Shown: positions 24,906-33,904, counted from the first letter of the stretch. The stretch is 64,000 nt of DNA from DASUNP01 sp963728545 (GCA_963728545.1 CAVSKO010000003.1:868001-932000); one strand, 5' to 3'. The notes: generated by a model not told the origin, from the letters alone. Made by a program: numbers and translations.

Positions 24906-25052
24906 AATCTATTTCAAGCCTTTGTTCGTATTAAGCGGGGTGATTGAACAGTCTCTCCTGCGCGTCCGCGTGATCGTAATTTTAACTGCCCAGGTCTTCG
25001 GCAGGCTCCGAGCATATCATGTGTTCGTTTGAAATACCACCATCTGTTTTTA

Positions 25053-25099
25053 GAGTGCTGAGTCCTGAGTATCGGCGCTTGGTTTTTCACTCAGCACTC
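25053..25099. repeat. 11-bp inverted repeat between dehydratase and aminotransferase genes
   Basis: GAGTGCTGAGT (25053-25063) pairs exactly with ACTCAGCACTC (25089-25099) across 25 bases that include another CTGAGT word. Word content resembles the GATGAGTG repeat at 8546. The 196-base gap (24906-25101) otherwise shows nothing coding. The hairpin lies just past the aminotransferase stop and could act as a transcript end. Confidence 0.5.
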
Positions 25100-25101
25100 A
25101 T

Positions 25102-26199
25102 TTAGAGTGAGCCTACAACCTCTCGGAGCGCGGCCACGACCTGATCGATCTGCGCCTCGGTGAGGTTGTTATGAAAGGGCAGCGCGATAGTTCGTTTCGC
25201 CACTCCTTCTGTAATCGGCAGATCGCCTTCTCGGCCGCCGAAGCTCTCGCGTATGTATGGCTGCAAGTGAGCTGGCGAGAAGTACCCGCGAACCGGTATC
25301 CCGCGCGCTTCCATAGCCTCCATCACGCGGTCGCGCTCCAATCCCTCGGCCAGCGTTACGACATAGACGAACCAGCTCATGCGAACGTCGGGCTTCACTG
25401 CCTGGCACCGCACCCAATCGAACCGGCTTAACCTTTCGGTGTAGCTGCGCGCCACCCGCTCGCGCTTATCGATAAAATCTTCGATGCGCCTGAGTTGAGA
25501 TGCGCCCAGCGCGGCGGACATCTCGTCGAGGCGGTAGTTGTAGCCGAGCCTCGGGTGTTCAAGCCACGCGCCCATTTCGCCGCGTCCCTGATTGCGAAGG
25601 CTGCGCGAGAGCTGCGCGATTCCATCGTCATCGGTGACGATGATGCCGCCTTCGCCCGTGGTCATCTGCTTGTTCGGGTAAAAAGCAAAAGCAGAGGCAT
25701 TGCCAAAGCTGCCGGTCTTACGTCCCCTGTAAACGGCTCCCAGAGCCTCACACGAGTCATCGATCACTTTCAGGCCGTGAAGGTCCGCTATGCGTAAAAT
25801 CTCGTCCCATTCAGCCGGATGGCCGAAGACGTCAACCGCCATGACGGCTTCGGTGCGGGGGGTAATCTTGCGCTCGAAATCTTTTGTGTCGAGATTATAA
25901 GTTTCAGGCTCTATGTCTACAAAGACGGGGCTTGCCCCTTCGTAGAGAAAAGCGTTGACGCTTGCGGCAAAGGTGAACGAGGGGACAAGCACTTCCGCAT
26001 CCCGCCCGATATCCAAAGACTTTACGATGAGATGCAAAGCCGCGGTGCCAGAGCTTACAACGATGGCATGTTTTACTCCGATATAATCGGCCATCAATTG
26101 CTCGAACTCGATTGATTTCGGGCCTAGAGCAAGCCGGCCTGATCTCAGCACGTCGAGGACGGCTTCGACATCCGACTCGTCAAGATCAGCCGAAGACAT
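25102..26199 (-). CDS. PLP-dependent sugar aminotransferase (DegT/DnrJ/EryC1/StrS, PglE-like)
   Basis: This 365-residue protein carries the family's PLP lysine in FAFYPNKQMTTGEGG (Lys177), the cofactor-stacking region SSGTAALHL and the DDSCEALGA block. Family members transfer an amino group from glutamate to a keto sugar nucleotide. Placed between a PglF-like dehydratase and a PglD-like acetyltransferase, it most likely aminates C4 of UDP-4-keto-6-deoxy-GlcNAc. A stop in frame just upstream limits the N-terminus to this ATG. Confidence 0.9.
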   Translation of the reverse strand: MSSADLDESDVEAVLDVLRSGRLALGPKSIEFEQLMADYIGVKHAIVVSSGTAALHLIVKSLDIGRDAEVLVPSFTFAASVNAFLYEGASPVFVDIEPETYNLDTKDFERKITPRTEAVMAVDVFGHPAEWDEILRIADLHGLKVIDDSCEALGAVYRGRKTGSFGNASAFAFYPNKQMTTGEGGIIVTDDDGIAQLSRSLRNQGRGEMGAWLEHPRLGYNYRLDEMSAALGASQLRRIEDFIDKRERVARSYTERLSRFDWVRCQAVKPDVRMSWFVYVVTLAEGLERDRVMEAMEARGIPVRGYFSPAHLQPYIRESFGGREGDLPITEGVAKRTIALPFHNNLTEAQIDQVVAALREVVGSL

Positions 26200-26214
26200 T
26201 GGGATTTTTTTCGA

Positions 26215-26850
26215 TCATAAGTTTCTCTTGATAACTCTTGCCGGGACGCCGACCGCTGTGACTTTATCCTCTATGTCACTGACCACAACTCCACCTGCGC
26301 CGATTGTAGCCCAATCGCCTATTCGGCGATACGGTATAACCACTGCGCCTATGCCGAGAAAAGTGCCGCGCCCCACCTGCACTCCACCCGCCAGATGTAT
26401 GCCGGGCGCCAGGTGCACGTAATCGCCAAGCACGCAGTCGTGATCTATGGTAGCGCCTGTGTTGACGATCACGTGAGAGCCGATAATCACATCCGGTTGG
26501 ATCACCGCTCCGGCAAACACGACGGTCCCTTCTGCGATCTGCACGGACGGGTGAACGTAAGCTTTTGGATGAATGACGGTGATCCATTCCAGATTCTTTA
26601 TCTGCGCAGAAAGTTTTTCCCGCACGCTGTTATTTCCTATCGTGATAACGGCCTCGCGATAAACAGTAGCGGCTAGCTCCGAGATGGGGCCACGCACCGG
26701 AACGCCCAGCAACGTCGTTTCCCACTTTCGAGGATCATCGTCAAAAACGGCGACGACCTCGCGCCCGGCCTCCAGCAAAGTGGAGATCACAACTTTGGCG
26801 TGTCCGCCTGCGCCTATCACGGCTACCGAGTCAGCTTTCTTCCGCGTCAT
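26215..26850 (-). CDS. Sugar O/N-acetyltransferase (NeuD/PglD family)
   Basis: This 211-residue protein has an N-terminal nucleotide-sugar-binding Rossmann-like domain (VAVIGAGGHAKVVISTLLEA). A left-handed beta-helix from about residue 95 shows hexapeptide repeats (VHPSVQIAEGTVVFAGAVIQ, then IGSHVIVNTGATIDHDCVLG). The catalytic His is in ATIDHD. PglD uses acetyl-CoA to acetylate the 4-amino group of the bacillosamine precursor. The start overlaps the stop of the sugar-transferase gene by four bases (ATGA). Confidence 0.9.
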   Translation of the reverse strand: MTRKKADSVAVIGAGGHAKVVISTLLEAGREVVAVFDDDPRKWETTLLGVPVRGPISELAATVYREAVITIGNNSVREKLSAQIKNLEWITVIHPKAYVHPSVQIAEGTVVFAGAVIQPDVIIGSHVIVNTGATIDHDCVLGDYVHLAPGIHLAGGVQVGRGTFLGIGAVVIPYRRIGDWATIGAGGVVVSDIEDKVTAVGVPARVIKRNL

Positions 26851-27464
26851 CTCTCTTTGCCACGCGACCCCATGAAGACAGGCATAGTCGGATGGCCCTC
26901 GGCGCTGATGCCTTCCCGCTTCAGGATTTTAACGAGCGTCATAATAATTATCTTCAGGTCGAGCAAAAAGCCGACCCGATCTACGTACCACACGTCGAGA
27001 CGGAATCTCTCTTCCCAGGTGATCGCGTTGCGACCGTTGATTTGCGCCCAGCCGGTTATCCCGGGCTTTGCTTCGTGCCGCCGCGCCTGTTCCGGCGAGT
27101 AACGCACAAGGTATTCCATCAGCAGCGGGCGCGGCCCGACCAGGCTCATCTCCCCTTTAAGCACGTTAAACAGCTCAGGCAATTCATCCAGGCTCGCGGC
27201 GCGCAAGAAATTGCCGAACCGCGTCAACCGTTGAGCGTCCGGGAGCAGTTGCCCGCGCCTGTCTCGCGCATCAGTCATCGTGCGAAACTTGTGCAAGACG
27301 AACGCGCGACCTCCGAGGCCGGGGCGCTTCTGGCTGAAGAAGACCGGGGAACCAAGCCTGAATCTGACTAAAAGCGCGAGCACGCCGATCAACGGCATCA
27401 ACAAAACCAGCGCGCCGAGCGCGAGGATAAAATCGAGCGTCCGTTTGCCGAACTTGCGATACAT
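26847..27464 (-). CDS. Small phosphoglycosyl transferase initiating glycan assembly (PglC-like)
   Basis: This 205-residue monotopic phosphoglycosyl transferase has an N-terminal re-entrant helix (LDFILALGALVLLMPLIGVL), the catalytic Asp-Glu pair in AASLDELPELFN, and the conserved GPRPLL and KPGITGWAQINGR blocks. It lacks the long four-helix front part of WbaP/WcaJ enzymes, so it is the PglC size class. It transfers a phospho-sugar to undecaprenyl phosphate, starting each repeat unit. Its neighbours make UDP-di-N-acetylbacillosamine, the PglC donor. Confidence 0.92.
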   Translation of the reverse strand: MYRKFGKRTLDFILALGALVLLMPLIGVLALLVRFRLGSPVFFSQKRPGLGGRAFVLHKFRTMTDARDRRGQLLPDAQRLTRFGNFLRAASLDELPELFNVLKGEMSLVGPRPLLMEYLVRYSPEQARRHEAKPGITGWAQINGRNAITWEERFRLDVWYVDRVGFLLDLKIIIMTLVKILKREGISAEGHPTMPVFMGSRGKER

Positions 27465-27479
27465 ATTCTTGTCAGCGAA

Positions 27480-28709
27480 TCATTTGCCGACCACCCGCTC
27501 GAATATCGCGAGCAACTGGGCCGCCAGCTTATTCCGGTCGAACGATTCTTCGGCCAATCGGCGGGCATTTCGCCCATAGGACTTGACGACTTCCGGGTGG
27601 TCGCGCAAAAAGACCACCGTATCCGCCAGGTGCGCCGCGTCGTCGGGTCGCACGTACAGACCTGCTTCGTGACTTTCCACCAGCTCTTTCAACCAGCCGG
27701 GCGAGTTGACTATCGCCGTGCGGCCCGCCGCGAAAGTATCGAACAGCTTGTTAGGCGAGCAGGTGTAAAGTATCGGCACGTTTTTGTAGATCGTCATGCA
27801 GGCGTCGGATGCGGCTGCAAGCCGCGCGATGGCTTGCTTGTCGGGAATAGGATCAGAGAAGACTACGTTCTCAAGATTGAGGCTGCGGCAGAATTCTTCA
27901 AGCCCCGCACGCTGCTTTCCTTTCCCGTGTAGCACAAAAACGATTCCCTTCTCTCCGCGCTCTTTTAACAGGCGGGCCGCTTCGACTACGGGCATAAGGT
28001 CATTGGCCGCGCCCATAGTTCCGAAATAGGTGCATACAAACTGGCCGTTCAACTTTAAACGCGAGCGAAACTCCGACCCGTCAACTTCGGGGGAGAAAAG
28101 CTCCAGGTCCGATGCATTCGGAATCATCGAGATCGATTCCCCTGCTACGCCAGCCGCGAGAACCCCATCTCGCATGCCGGGCGAGAGCGCCACAACGTGA
28201 GACGAGTTGCGATAGATTGTCCGCTCAAGCCAGCGGGCTAACTTGACGAGTAACGGGTTTCGCAGCGCGCCCATTTGAATAGGGGCTTCGGGCCACAAAT
28301 CGCGCACCTCGAAAACGAGCGGCGCTTTATGATACTTGCTCGCCACCACGGCCGAGATGCCTATGGTGAGCGGAGGCGAAGTGGAAAAGATTATGTCGGG
28401 CCGCGCCAGCCGCGTTACGGCCCAGCTACTCGCGAGAGCGAATTTAAAAAATGCGAAGATGCGCGCGAGATACCCCTTCGCCGTGCCGCTCACATAATCG
28501 GAATAGCCCGCGCGAATTTCAACGACCTCGATGCCTTCTAACTGTCGCCGGCTCACAAGCCCCGTCCCGCGCGGCGAGTCCTGTCCCGCTGCCGTCACCA
28601 TAGTCACTTCGTGCCCCTGCTTGCTCAAGTAGCGAGCGAACTCGTATGAGCGCGTGCCGCCTATGCCCGCGCGAGTTATGAAAAACTGGTGCAGATAGAG
28701 AATGCGCAT
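27480..28709 (-). CDS. Glycosyltransferase family 4 (WbuB/PglA-like)
   Basis: This 409-residue GT-B enzyme starts MRILYLHQFFITRAGIGGTR, with the early glycine-rich acceptor loop and a C-terminal donor domain. The domain has FGTMGAANDL, a conserved KGKQR-type region and DTFAAGRTAIVNSPG in place of the standard E-x7-E block. This layout matches WbuB-type transferases. It sits directly upstream in transcription of the PglC-like gene and probably adds the second sugar at the cytoplasmic face. Confidence 0.88.
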   Translation of the reverse strand: MRILYLHQFFITRAGIGGTRSYEFARYLSKQGHEVTMVTAAGQDSPRGTGLVSRRQLEGIEVVEIRAGYSDYVSGTAKGYLARIFAFFKFALASSWAVTRLARPDIIFSTSPPLTIGISAVVASKYHKAPLVFEVRDLWPEAPIQMGALRNPLLVKLARWLERTIYRNSSHVVALSPGMRDGVLAAGVAGESISMIPNASDLELFSPEVDGSEFRSRLKLNGQFVCTYFGTMGAANDLMPVVEAARLLKERGEKGIVFVLHGKGKQRAGLEEFCRSLNLENVVFSDPIPDKQAIARLAAASDACMTIYKNVPILYTCSPNKLFDTFAAGRTAIVNSPGWLKELVESHEAGLYVRPDDAAHLADTVVFLRDHPEVVKSYGRNARRLAEESFDRNKLAAQLLAIFERVVGK

Positions 28710-28714
28710 ACCGA

Positions 28715-30025
28715 TTACCAGTATAAACCGTCGTAGCAGGGGTGCGGCGCGCGAGCTTGTTTGCCTATGAGGTCAAGCACCTTCTTTCCCTCTTCAAGCC
28801 AGCGGTCTATCAATGAATCTTCTGTTATCGGGTGGCCGATGACTATGACATCCGATTCGCCAACCTCTTCAAGCGAGGAGACCATCGACCTTGAGAGGTG
28901 CGGCAGATGGCGTTCGACGTAAGCCAGGTTGCCGCCCACGAGGAGCGCGGTTTCAATCTCAGGATCGTATATTCGCAAACCGTATCCACGTCCCAGCAAC
29001 CGCTCGGCAAGCGTCACGAGCGGGCTTTCTCTAAGGTCGTCCGTGCCCGGCTTGAAGGCAAGCCCGATAAGTCCCACGCGCGAGGGGCGGCACATCTCTA
29101 TGCGCTGAAAGACGCGCTCAACCTGTTCCATATTGCTGGGCAACACTGATTCGAGCAGAGGCAGGTGAAGATCGCTGTGCCGCGCTTGATAAACAAGCGC
29201 GCGCACATCTTTGGGCAAACACGAGCCGCCGAAAGCGAATCCGGGCCGAAAATATACGGGCGAGATATTCAGTAGCGTGTCGGCGCAAAATATCTTCATC
29301 ACGTCGCGGCTGTCTATGCCGAGCGCGCGACACATGCGGCCTATCTCGTTTGCGAAGGTGATCTTTACCGCGTGAAAAGCATTATCGGTGTATTTGATCA
29401 TCTCGGCCACTTCGAGCGCGGTGACGAACACGGGCGCTTGAATATCTTTGTAGAGATTTGCAAGCCCTCCGCTCGCGCCGCTCGCTCGCTCGCCCACGAC
29501 GATCTTTGGCGGGTGATAGAAGTCTTCGACCGACGAGCCTTCCCTCAAGAACTCAGGGTAAAAGGCAACGTCGTAGCCGTCGCCCACGGTCCGGCCCGAA
29601 GCCTGCTCAAGCGCAGGGATGACCAGATTCCTGGTCGTGCCCGGGATCACTGTGCTGCGCAATACGAAAAGGAAATCTCTCTTTTGATTTTTTGAGAGCG
29701 CCTCTCCGATTTGAGTAGAGACGCGCTCCACGTATTGAGTGTCAAGGCTGCTGTTTTCAGAAGACGGCGTTCCCACACAAACTATCGCAAGCTCGGAATC
29801 TCTGACAGCGCGATCCGTATCGGTCGTGGCTCGCAAACGACCGCCTCTGGCGGCGCGAGCGATTATCTCGTCTAAACCGCGCTCGACAATCGGAGACCGT
29901 CCCGCATTTATGCGCTCGACTTTATCTTCCGCGATGTCGACTCCGACGACATCGTGTCCATCGTCCGCGAGGCAAGCTGCGGTCACAGTGCCCACGTAGC
30001 CCAATCCGAAAACGCCTATGCGCAT
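28715..30025 (-). CDS. Nucleotide-sugar 6-dehydrogenase, closest in pattern to GDP-mannose 6-dehydrogenase (AlgD)
   Basis: ATG 30025 follows AAGGA and opens the NAD fold MRIGVFGLGYVGTVTAACLA; a longer frame to 30145 only reads through repeat copy C. The protein has 436 residues. The catalytic Cys is in FAFGGSCLPKDVRAL, the central helix motif is EVAEMIKYTDNAFHAVKITF, and KPGTDDLRESPLV is the third-domain motif. The block GRSPIVERGLDE and the C-terminal aromatic ending resemble AlgD more than Ugd. It should oxidise GDP-mannose (or UDP-glucose) twice to the uronic acid, supplying an acidic sugar. Confidence 0.82.
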   Translation of the reverse strand: MRIGVFGLGYVGTVTAACLADDGHDVVGVDIAEDKVERINAGRSPIVERGLDEIIARAARGGRLRATTDTDRAVRDSELAIVCVGTPSSENSSLDTQYVERVSTQIGEALSKNQKRDFLFVLRSTVIPGTTRNLVIPALEQASGRTVGDGYDVAFYPEFLREGSSVEDFYHPPKIVVGERASGASGGLANLYKDIQAPVFVTALEVAEMIKYTDNAFHAVKITFANEIGRMCRALGIDSRDVMKIFCADTLLNISPVYFRPGFAFGGSCLPKDVRALVYQARHSDLHLPLLESVLPSNMEQVERVFQRIEMCRPSRVGLIGLAFKPGTDDLRESPLVTLAERLLGRGYGLRIYDPEIETALLVGGNLAYVERHLPHLSRSMVSSLEEVGESDVIVIGHPITEDSLIDRWLEEGKKVLDLIGKQARAPHPCYDGLYW

Positions 30026-30071
30026 ATCGCCATCCTTAGGACGCTCTGAGTGTAAGGGAATGCCGGAAGAT

Positions 30072-30190
30072 TCACCGCAGAGACACAGAGGACACATATG
30101 GCCGATGATGTGCTTCGCACGCGGCGGATGCGCAGAGAAAACCAACGTCTACTCTGCGCAACCTCCGTGTTCTCTGTGTCTCTGCGGTGA
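30072..30190. repeat. Dispersed palindromic repeat, copy C
   Basis: It runs from TCACCGCAGAGACACAGAG to the matching arm ending GGTGA, with the internal 33-base module on the left arm (30095-30127). Flanks read AAGATT on the left and GATGTCTCTCCAGACCCGT on the right, the forward orientation. It fills most of the gap between the AlgD-like and heparinase-family genes and creates an artificial upstream extension of the former. Confidence 0.9.
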
Positions 30191-30212
30191 GATGTCTCTC
30201 CAGACCCGTACA

Positions 30213-32423
30213 TTAGCATGTAATCGGCCCTAATTTCTCGACTCGCCCGTCTGCGATCAATCTGGCTTCGATTATCGTTAAGCTGTCGGGCTGTTCGAGC
30301 GAAGACAAAAAGACTTCTAACCTTTTTCCATCGCCGCTCCGGACCGAAATCTTTTCTCGCTCGAAGCGGACCTGCGCCTCGCGGTCGCCTAGAGTAAAAA
30401 CGGTTGCGATACGGCAAGGCATACGGCCAGTCCCGGCAAGTTGAAATGACAGGGCAGGTTCTCGCACGCCGTAGTAGCGAGAGCGCCAGCCGCGCGGCGC
30501 TCTCGCTTCATCCCCGCACGTGATGTCAACGCGCGCCTGTTCGATGTTCGTGACCTCCCAGTGAAGTTGCAAATCCCCGACAGGCAACTTCAAGCTGAGC
30601 AGGTTCGCGCTTTCGTCAACCTCGTGATGGCCTTCGGCCAGAAGCCATTGGCAGGCGACCTCGTTTGCGCCTTGACCTAAAAGATCGTCTACGACTAGCC
30701 ACACATCATCGCCCGCGCGCAGCACCGCTCGCCGGTGAAGCGCGGGCGTATCCAATCGCAAGTAGCCGTCGTGCTGCCCTTGGAAAGACTCCAATCGACC
30801 TTCGTTTGATCGAGCGAAGCTCAACCGCTTTGCCTTTGTCCATTCAAACCACATGAAGCGAGGCCCGTTTATCATCTGGTCCTCGCCCGCCACGCTCACC
30901 GTGTTATGCACGCCCGTCCCTATAAAATTATTGTTCCAGGGCGGGTCGGCATAATAGAGATAGCTGCCCGCGTCACAAGCGATGTTTTGGCCACGCCACC
31001 ACAAATCGAGGTGCAGCATATCGGCCTGTGACGGGCGGTAGCGATAAGTCGTGCAGCGTGTGAGAGCAAAGCTGCGCTCTCCCCTGAGCGTGTAATAACC
31101 GCCTTCATCCGCCGACAGGCTGACAGGTTGAACCGGTTTGATAGGCGCTTCAAGCGCTTCTCGTCCGAATAACCAGAGCAAATCTTCTTCCCACGGCCCT
31201 GAGTCGTATATGCGATTACGATTCACCAGATAATTTCCCGCCGCAATCACCGGGCGAAAATCGGTGTAGTCGCACGCATTGAGCGGGAGAATCAACGCGC
31301 CGTCATTGGCCCCGTAACACGGCACCCGCCCGCTTTCCTGGTCCTGCGTCTGGTAGAGGAATTCGACCGCGCGCTCAAAGCGATGAAGCAAAGAAGCGGG
31401 CAATTGGTCGCCACACATCTCTCCGAGCCGCACGGCCCAGATGTAATCTTGCAGCATCAGGCGATGATAGTTCAGCGAGTTCTGTATGTACGATCCATCG
31501 TCTGCTATTTGCCGGTCTGCCTCTTCGACTAAAATCTTTCGACCCTGATCGCGCCACTCTTTTGCGTTGCGCAGTTCAGGAAACAAAAGCCCGACGGTCC
31601 ACAACCCGACGCCTTCGCTTATCGCATGATTATTGCGTTGCAAGTGAGCATAGAGGTGATCGCGCGACACGCGATCTGCCTGCGCGGCGATCATGCCTAC
31701 GATCTGAAAAATCCGTTCGGGCGTAGCCGACGGCGAATCGGCCACGGCATAAAGCGCGAAGCACCACGCCATAAGCCGCAGCGATGTCTCCTGCCCGCAC
31801 TTCCAGTGCGCGCCCTGATTGGGCGGATTGGCCGAGGCCCAGCTTTCAATCAATTGCCAGAAGGTTTCGGCATACGATTCATCTTCCGTAGCCCAGTACG
31901 CGCGCGCGAGCGTGTAGCCGGACGCGAAGCGGCCCGGCTCCCAGATGAATTTCAGATCGCCCGTCTCGCGCGAAAACATCGGCGTGCGACTCCAGTGGGC
32001 CGCAGGCGAAGATTTCTGGCCGGTGAACGGGTTAGAGTGCCAATCGGGCGGAAAGCCCAGGCTGGCTGATTGAGAGAAGAAATAGCGAAACGTGCCTTTT
32101 TGTATCTGCCTCGCTTCGTGGGTAAGAGATTCCAGTTCCGGCTCGCTTAGAAGCTCTCGCAGCGCTTTCCCGTAGCCGGGGCGGTCCGCCGGTTGAAAGA
32201 AGAAAGGCTGACGGCGCTCGCGCCAGTAATCTTTGTATTCATCAGGCTCGGTCGGCATGCCGGGGGCGAGCCACCTTACCGACTCGTTATGATCCCAGGA
32301 GCGTTGAGCAAAACGCAGGGTTTGAAAGCCGCTGCGCACTTGCAGTTCATAAACGAGCCGCGCCGCCACCCAGCCAAACCCGTATTCATTAATCGCCTGC
32401 CGCACGAGTACTTGACGATCCAT
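30213..32423 (-). CDS. Heparinase II/III-family polysaccharide lyase
   Basis: ATG 32423 opens MDRQVLVRQAINEYG; the longer frame to 32504 runs into a repeat hairpin. The protein has about 736 residues. The N-terminal half is an alpha-toroid with the conserved HLQRNNHAISEGVGLW stretch and NSLNYHRLMLQDY. The C-terminal half is a beta-sandwich of the heparinase II/III type (LHLDLWWRGQNIACDAGSY, then GVHNTVSVAGEDQM). Such proteins cleave uronate-containing glycans by elimination. They are regular members of exopolysaccharide loci, where they may trim or release the polymer. No signal peptide is visible, so its compartment is unclear. Confidence 0.85.
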   Translation of the reverse strand: MDRQVLVRQAINEYGFGWVAARLVYELQVRSGFQTLRFAQRSWDHNESVRWLAPGMPTEPDEYKDYWRERRQPFFFQPADRPGYGKALRELLSEPELESLTHEARQIQKGTFRYFFSQSASLGFPPDWHSNPFTGQKSSPAAHWSRTPMFSRETGDLKFIWEPGRFASGYTLARAYWATEDESYAETFWQLIESWASANPPNQGAHWKCGQETSLRLMAWCFALYAVADSPSATPERIFQIVGMIAAQADRVSRDHLYAHLQRNNHAISEGVGLWTVGLLFPELRNAKEWRDQGRKILVEEADRQIADDGSYIQNSLNYHRLMLQDYIWAVRLGEMCGDQLPASLLHRFERAVEFLYQTQDQESGRVPCYGANDGALILPLNACDYTDFRPVIAAGNYLVNRNRIYDSGPWEEDLLWLFGREALEAPIKPVQPVSLSADEGGYYTLRGERSFALTRCTTYRYRPSQADMLHLDLWWRGQNIACDAGSYLYYADPPWNNNFIGTGVHNTVSVAGEDQMINGPRFMWFEWTKAKRLSFARSNEGRLESFQGQHDGYLRLDTPALHRRAVLRAGDDVWLVVDDLLGQGANEVACQWLLAEGHHEVDESANLLSLKLPVGDLQLHWEVTNIEQARVDITCGDEARAPRGWRSRYYGVREPALSFQLAGTGRMPCRIATVFTLGDREAQVRFEREKISVRSGDGKRLEVFLSSLEQPDSLTIIEARLIADGRVEKLGPITC

Positions 32424-32431
32424 TTTTAAGT

Positions 32432-32626
32432 GCCAAAGCCCCAAAGGGGCGAGATTCAATAGCCCGGCTGCCGCGCGCCGGGTTACACACGCATATAATA
32501 ACAAGCCCTGAAAGGGCGAAATAAATCGAATCTTATTTCGCCCTTTCAGGGCTTGTATAACCTAACGATCACGACCTGGGGTGATGCCCCAGGCTTTTGA
32601 ATTGCGCCCTTTCAGGGCTTCTCAAT
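32432..32626. repeat. Cluster of five hairpins between carbamoyltransferase and heparinase genes
   Basis: In order there are: GCCCC/GGGGC around AAA; CCCGGC/GCCGGG; a perfect 24-base inverted repeat at 32501-32524 and 32533-32556 with an eight-base loop; CCTGGGG/CCCCAGG; and GCCCT/AGGGC around TTC. Words such as GCCCTGAAAGGGCG recur three times. The arrangement looks like a dispersed intergenic repeat element, not a promoter. It may act on messenger processing between the two genes. Confidence 0.75.
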
Positions 32627-32632
32627 CAGACT

Positions 32633-33904
32633 CTAGACGGCCTCTTCCCTGTCCGAAGGGTTGTCTTTCTTGAATACGATGTGCGGGCCTATCGCCAACA
32701 CATCCATCTTTGTACGGCGGAAGCAATCTATAGCCTCTTCGGGAGTGCAGACGATAGGCTCGTTTTCGTTGAAGCTCGTGTTTAAGATGACTGGCAGTCC
32801 GGTCCTCTGCTCGAACGCCTTTATCAAATCGTAGTACAAAGCGTTCTCGTTGCGCGCCACGGTTTGCAACCGCCCGGTGTCGTCCACGTGATTGACCGCG
32901 CAAAGCTTCTCGCGCTTATCGGGCCTTATCGAATAGACGTGAAGCATGAAAGGCGAAGGATGATCGTGCTCGAAATATTCGTTCTGGCGCTCGGCTAATA
33001 TCGCCGGAGCGAACGGGCGGAACCATTCGCGGTGCTTGATGCGCGCGTTGAGCGTGTCTTTCATGTTCGGCAAACCGGGATGAGCCAGTATCGAGCGATT
33101 GCCCAGGGCGCGCGGCCCCCATTCCATACGGCCTTGAAACCAGCCCACGACGTTTCCTGCTGCGATCTGGTCTGCGACCTCTTCAAGCAACGGCTCGCGG
33201 TCAAGGCGGCGGTATTCCAGGCCCGCCGCTTCGAGCGCCGAGCCTATGCGCGTTTCTGAAAACTCGGAGCCAAGGTAAGCGTTTTTCATCTCGCTTCGGC
33301 GCGGCTGCTTCAAGATCGAATGATACGCATAAAGAGCAGCGCCCACGGCAAGCCCCTCGTCACCGGCTGCGGGCTGAATCCAGGTGTTGCGAAACGGCGT
33401 CTCGGTGAATAGCTTTCCATTGGCGACGCTGTTGAGCGCGCAACCTCCGGCCATCGCCAGGTTGTCGGACGGAACCTGTTTGTGAAGCTGGTTCAGCAAG
33501 TGAAAAAAGATTTCTTCAAACCGGCGCTGCATCGCGTAGGCCAGATCTTTTTCGCGTTTGGTGATCTCGCCGAGCGGCTTGCGAGGCTCGCCGAAAATCT
33601 CGGTCATCTTGTTGCCGTAATGGCGCGCGAGCTTAACCGTCCCGTCTTCTTCAATCGCCATGCCGCTGTTGCTGCCGAGCGGCATGAAATAGTCCAGGTT
33701 CAGTTTAAAAGTATTTCCCGCAGGCACGACTATGTCGCGCACCTGTTTGTAATAAGTGTCGTCGCCATACGCCGCCAGTCCCATCACTTTGCCTTCATCG
33801 CCGAACTTCCGGTAACCCATAAAACCGCACAGCATCGTGTAGAAGCTGCCGAGCGAGTGAGGCAGAAAGACTCGCTCAAGCACGTTCGATCTCCGTGCCT
33901 TCAC
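32633..33904 (-). CDS. Carbamoyltransferase (NodU/CmcH/TobZ family), C-terminal part after a frameshift
   Basis: This frame holds about 415 residues of the family: the rest of the Kae1-like domain (GDEGKVMGLAAYGD, then LAMAGGCALNSVANG) and the C-terminal domain (GRMEWGPRALGNRSILA, then NTSFNENEPIV). The first nine or so codons read the wrong frame; true homology starts about LERVFLPHSLGSFYT near 33880. These enzymes transfer a carbamoyl group from carbamoyl phosphate, via carbamoyl-AMP, to a sugar hydroxyl. If the split is genuine the enzyme is inactive and the glycan is not carbamoylated. Confidence 0.85.
   Translation of the reverse strand: MKARRSNVLERVFLPHSLGSFYTMLCGFMGYRKFGDEGKVMGLAAYGDDTYYKQVRDIVVPAGNTFKLNLDYFMPLGSNSGMAIEEDGTVKLARHYGNKMTEIFGEPRKPLGEITKREKDLAYAMQRRFEEIFFHLLNQLHKQVPSDNLAMAGGCALNSVANGKLFTETPFRNTWIQPAAGDEGLAVGAALYAYHSILKQPRRSEMKNAYLGSEFSETRIGSALEAAGLEYRRLDREPLLEEVADQIAAGNVVGWFQGRMEWGPRALGNRSILAHPGLPNMKDTLNARIKHREWFRPFAPAILAERQNEYFEHDHPSPFMLHVYSIRPDKREKLCAVNHVDDTGRLQTVARNENALYYDLIKAFEQRTGLPVILNTSFNENEPIVCTPEEAIDCFRRTKMDVLAIGPHIVFKKDNPSDREEAV

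Noticed and set aside
33876..33904. Programmed ribosomal frameshift in the carbamoyltransferase
   Set aside because: No slippery heptamer or downstream pseudoknot is evident, and two other genes show similar extra-base breaks, so decay or sequence error is simpler.
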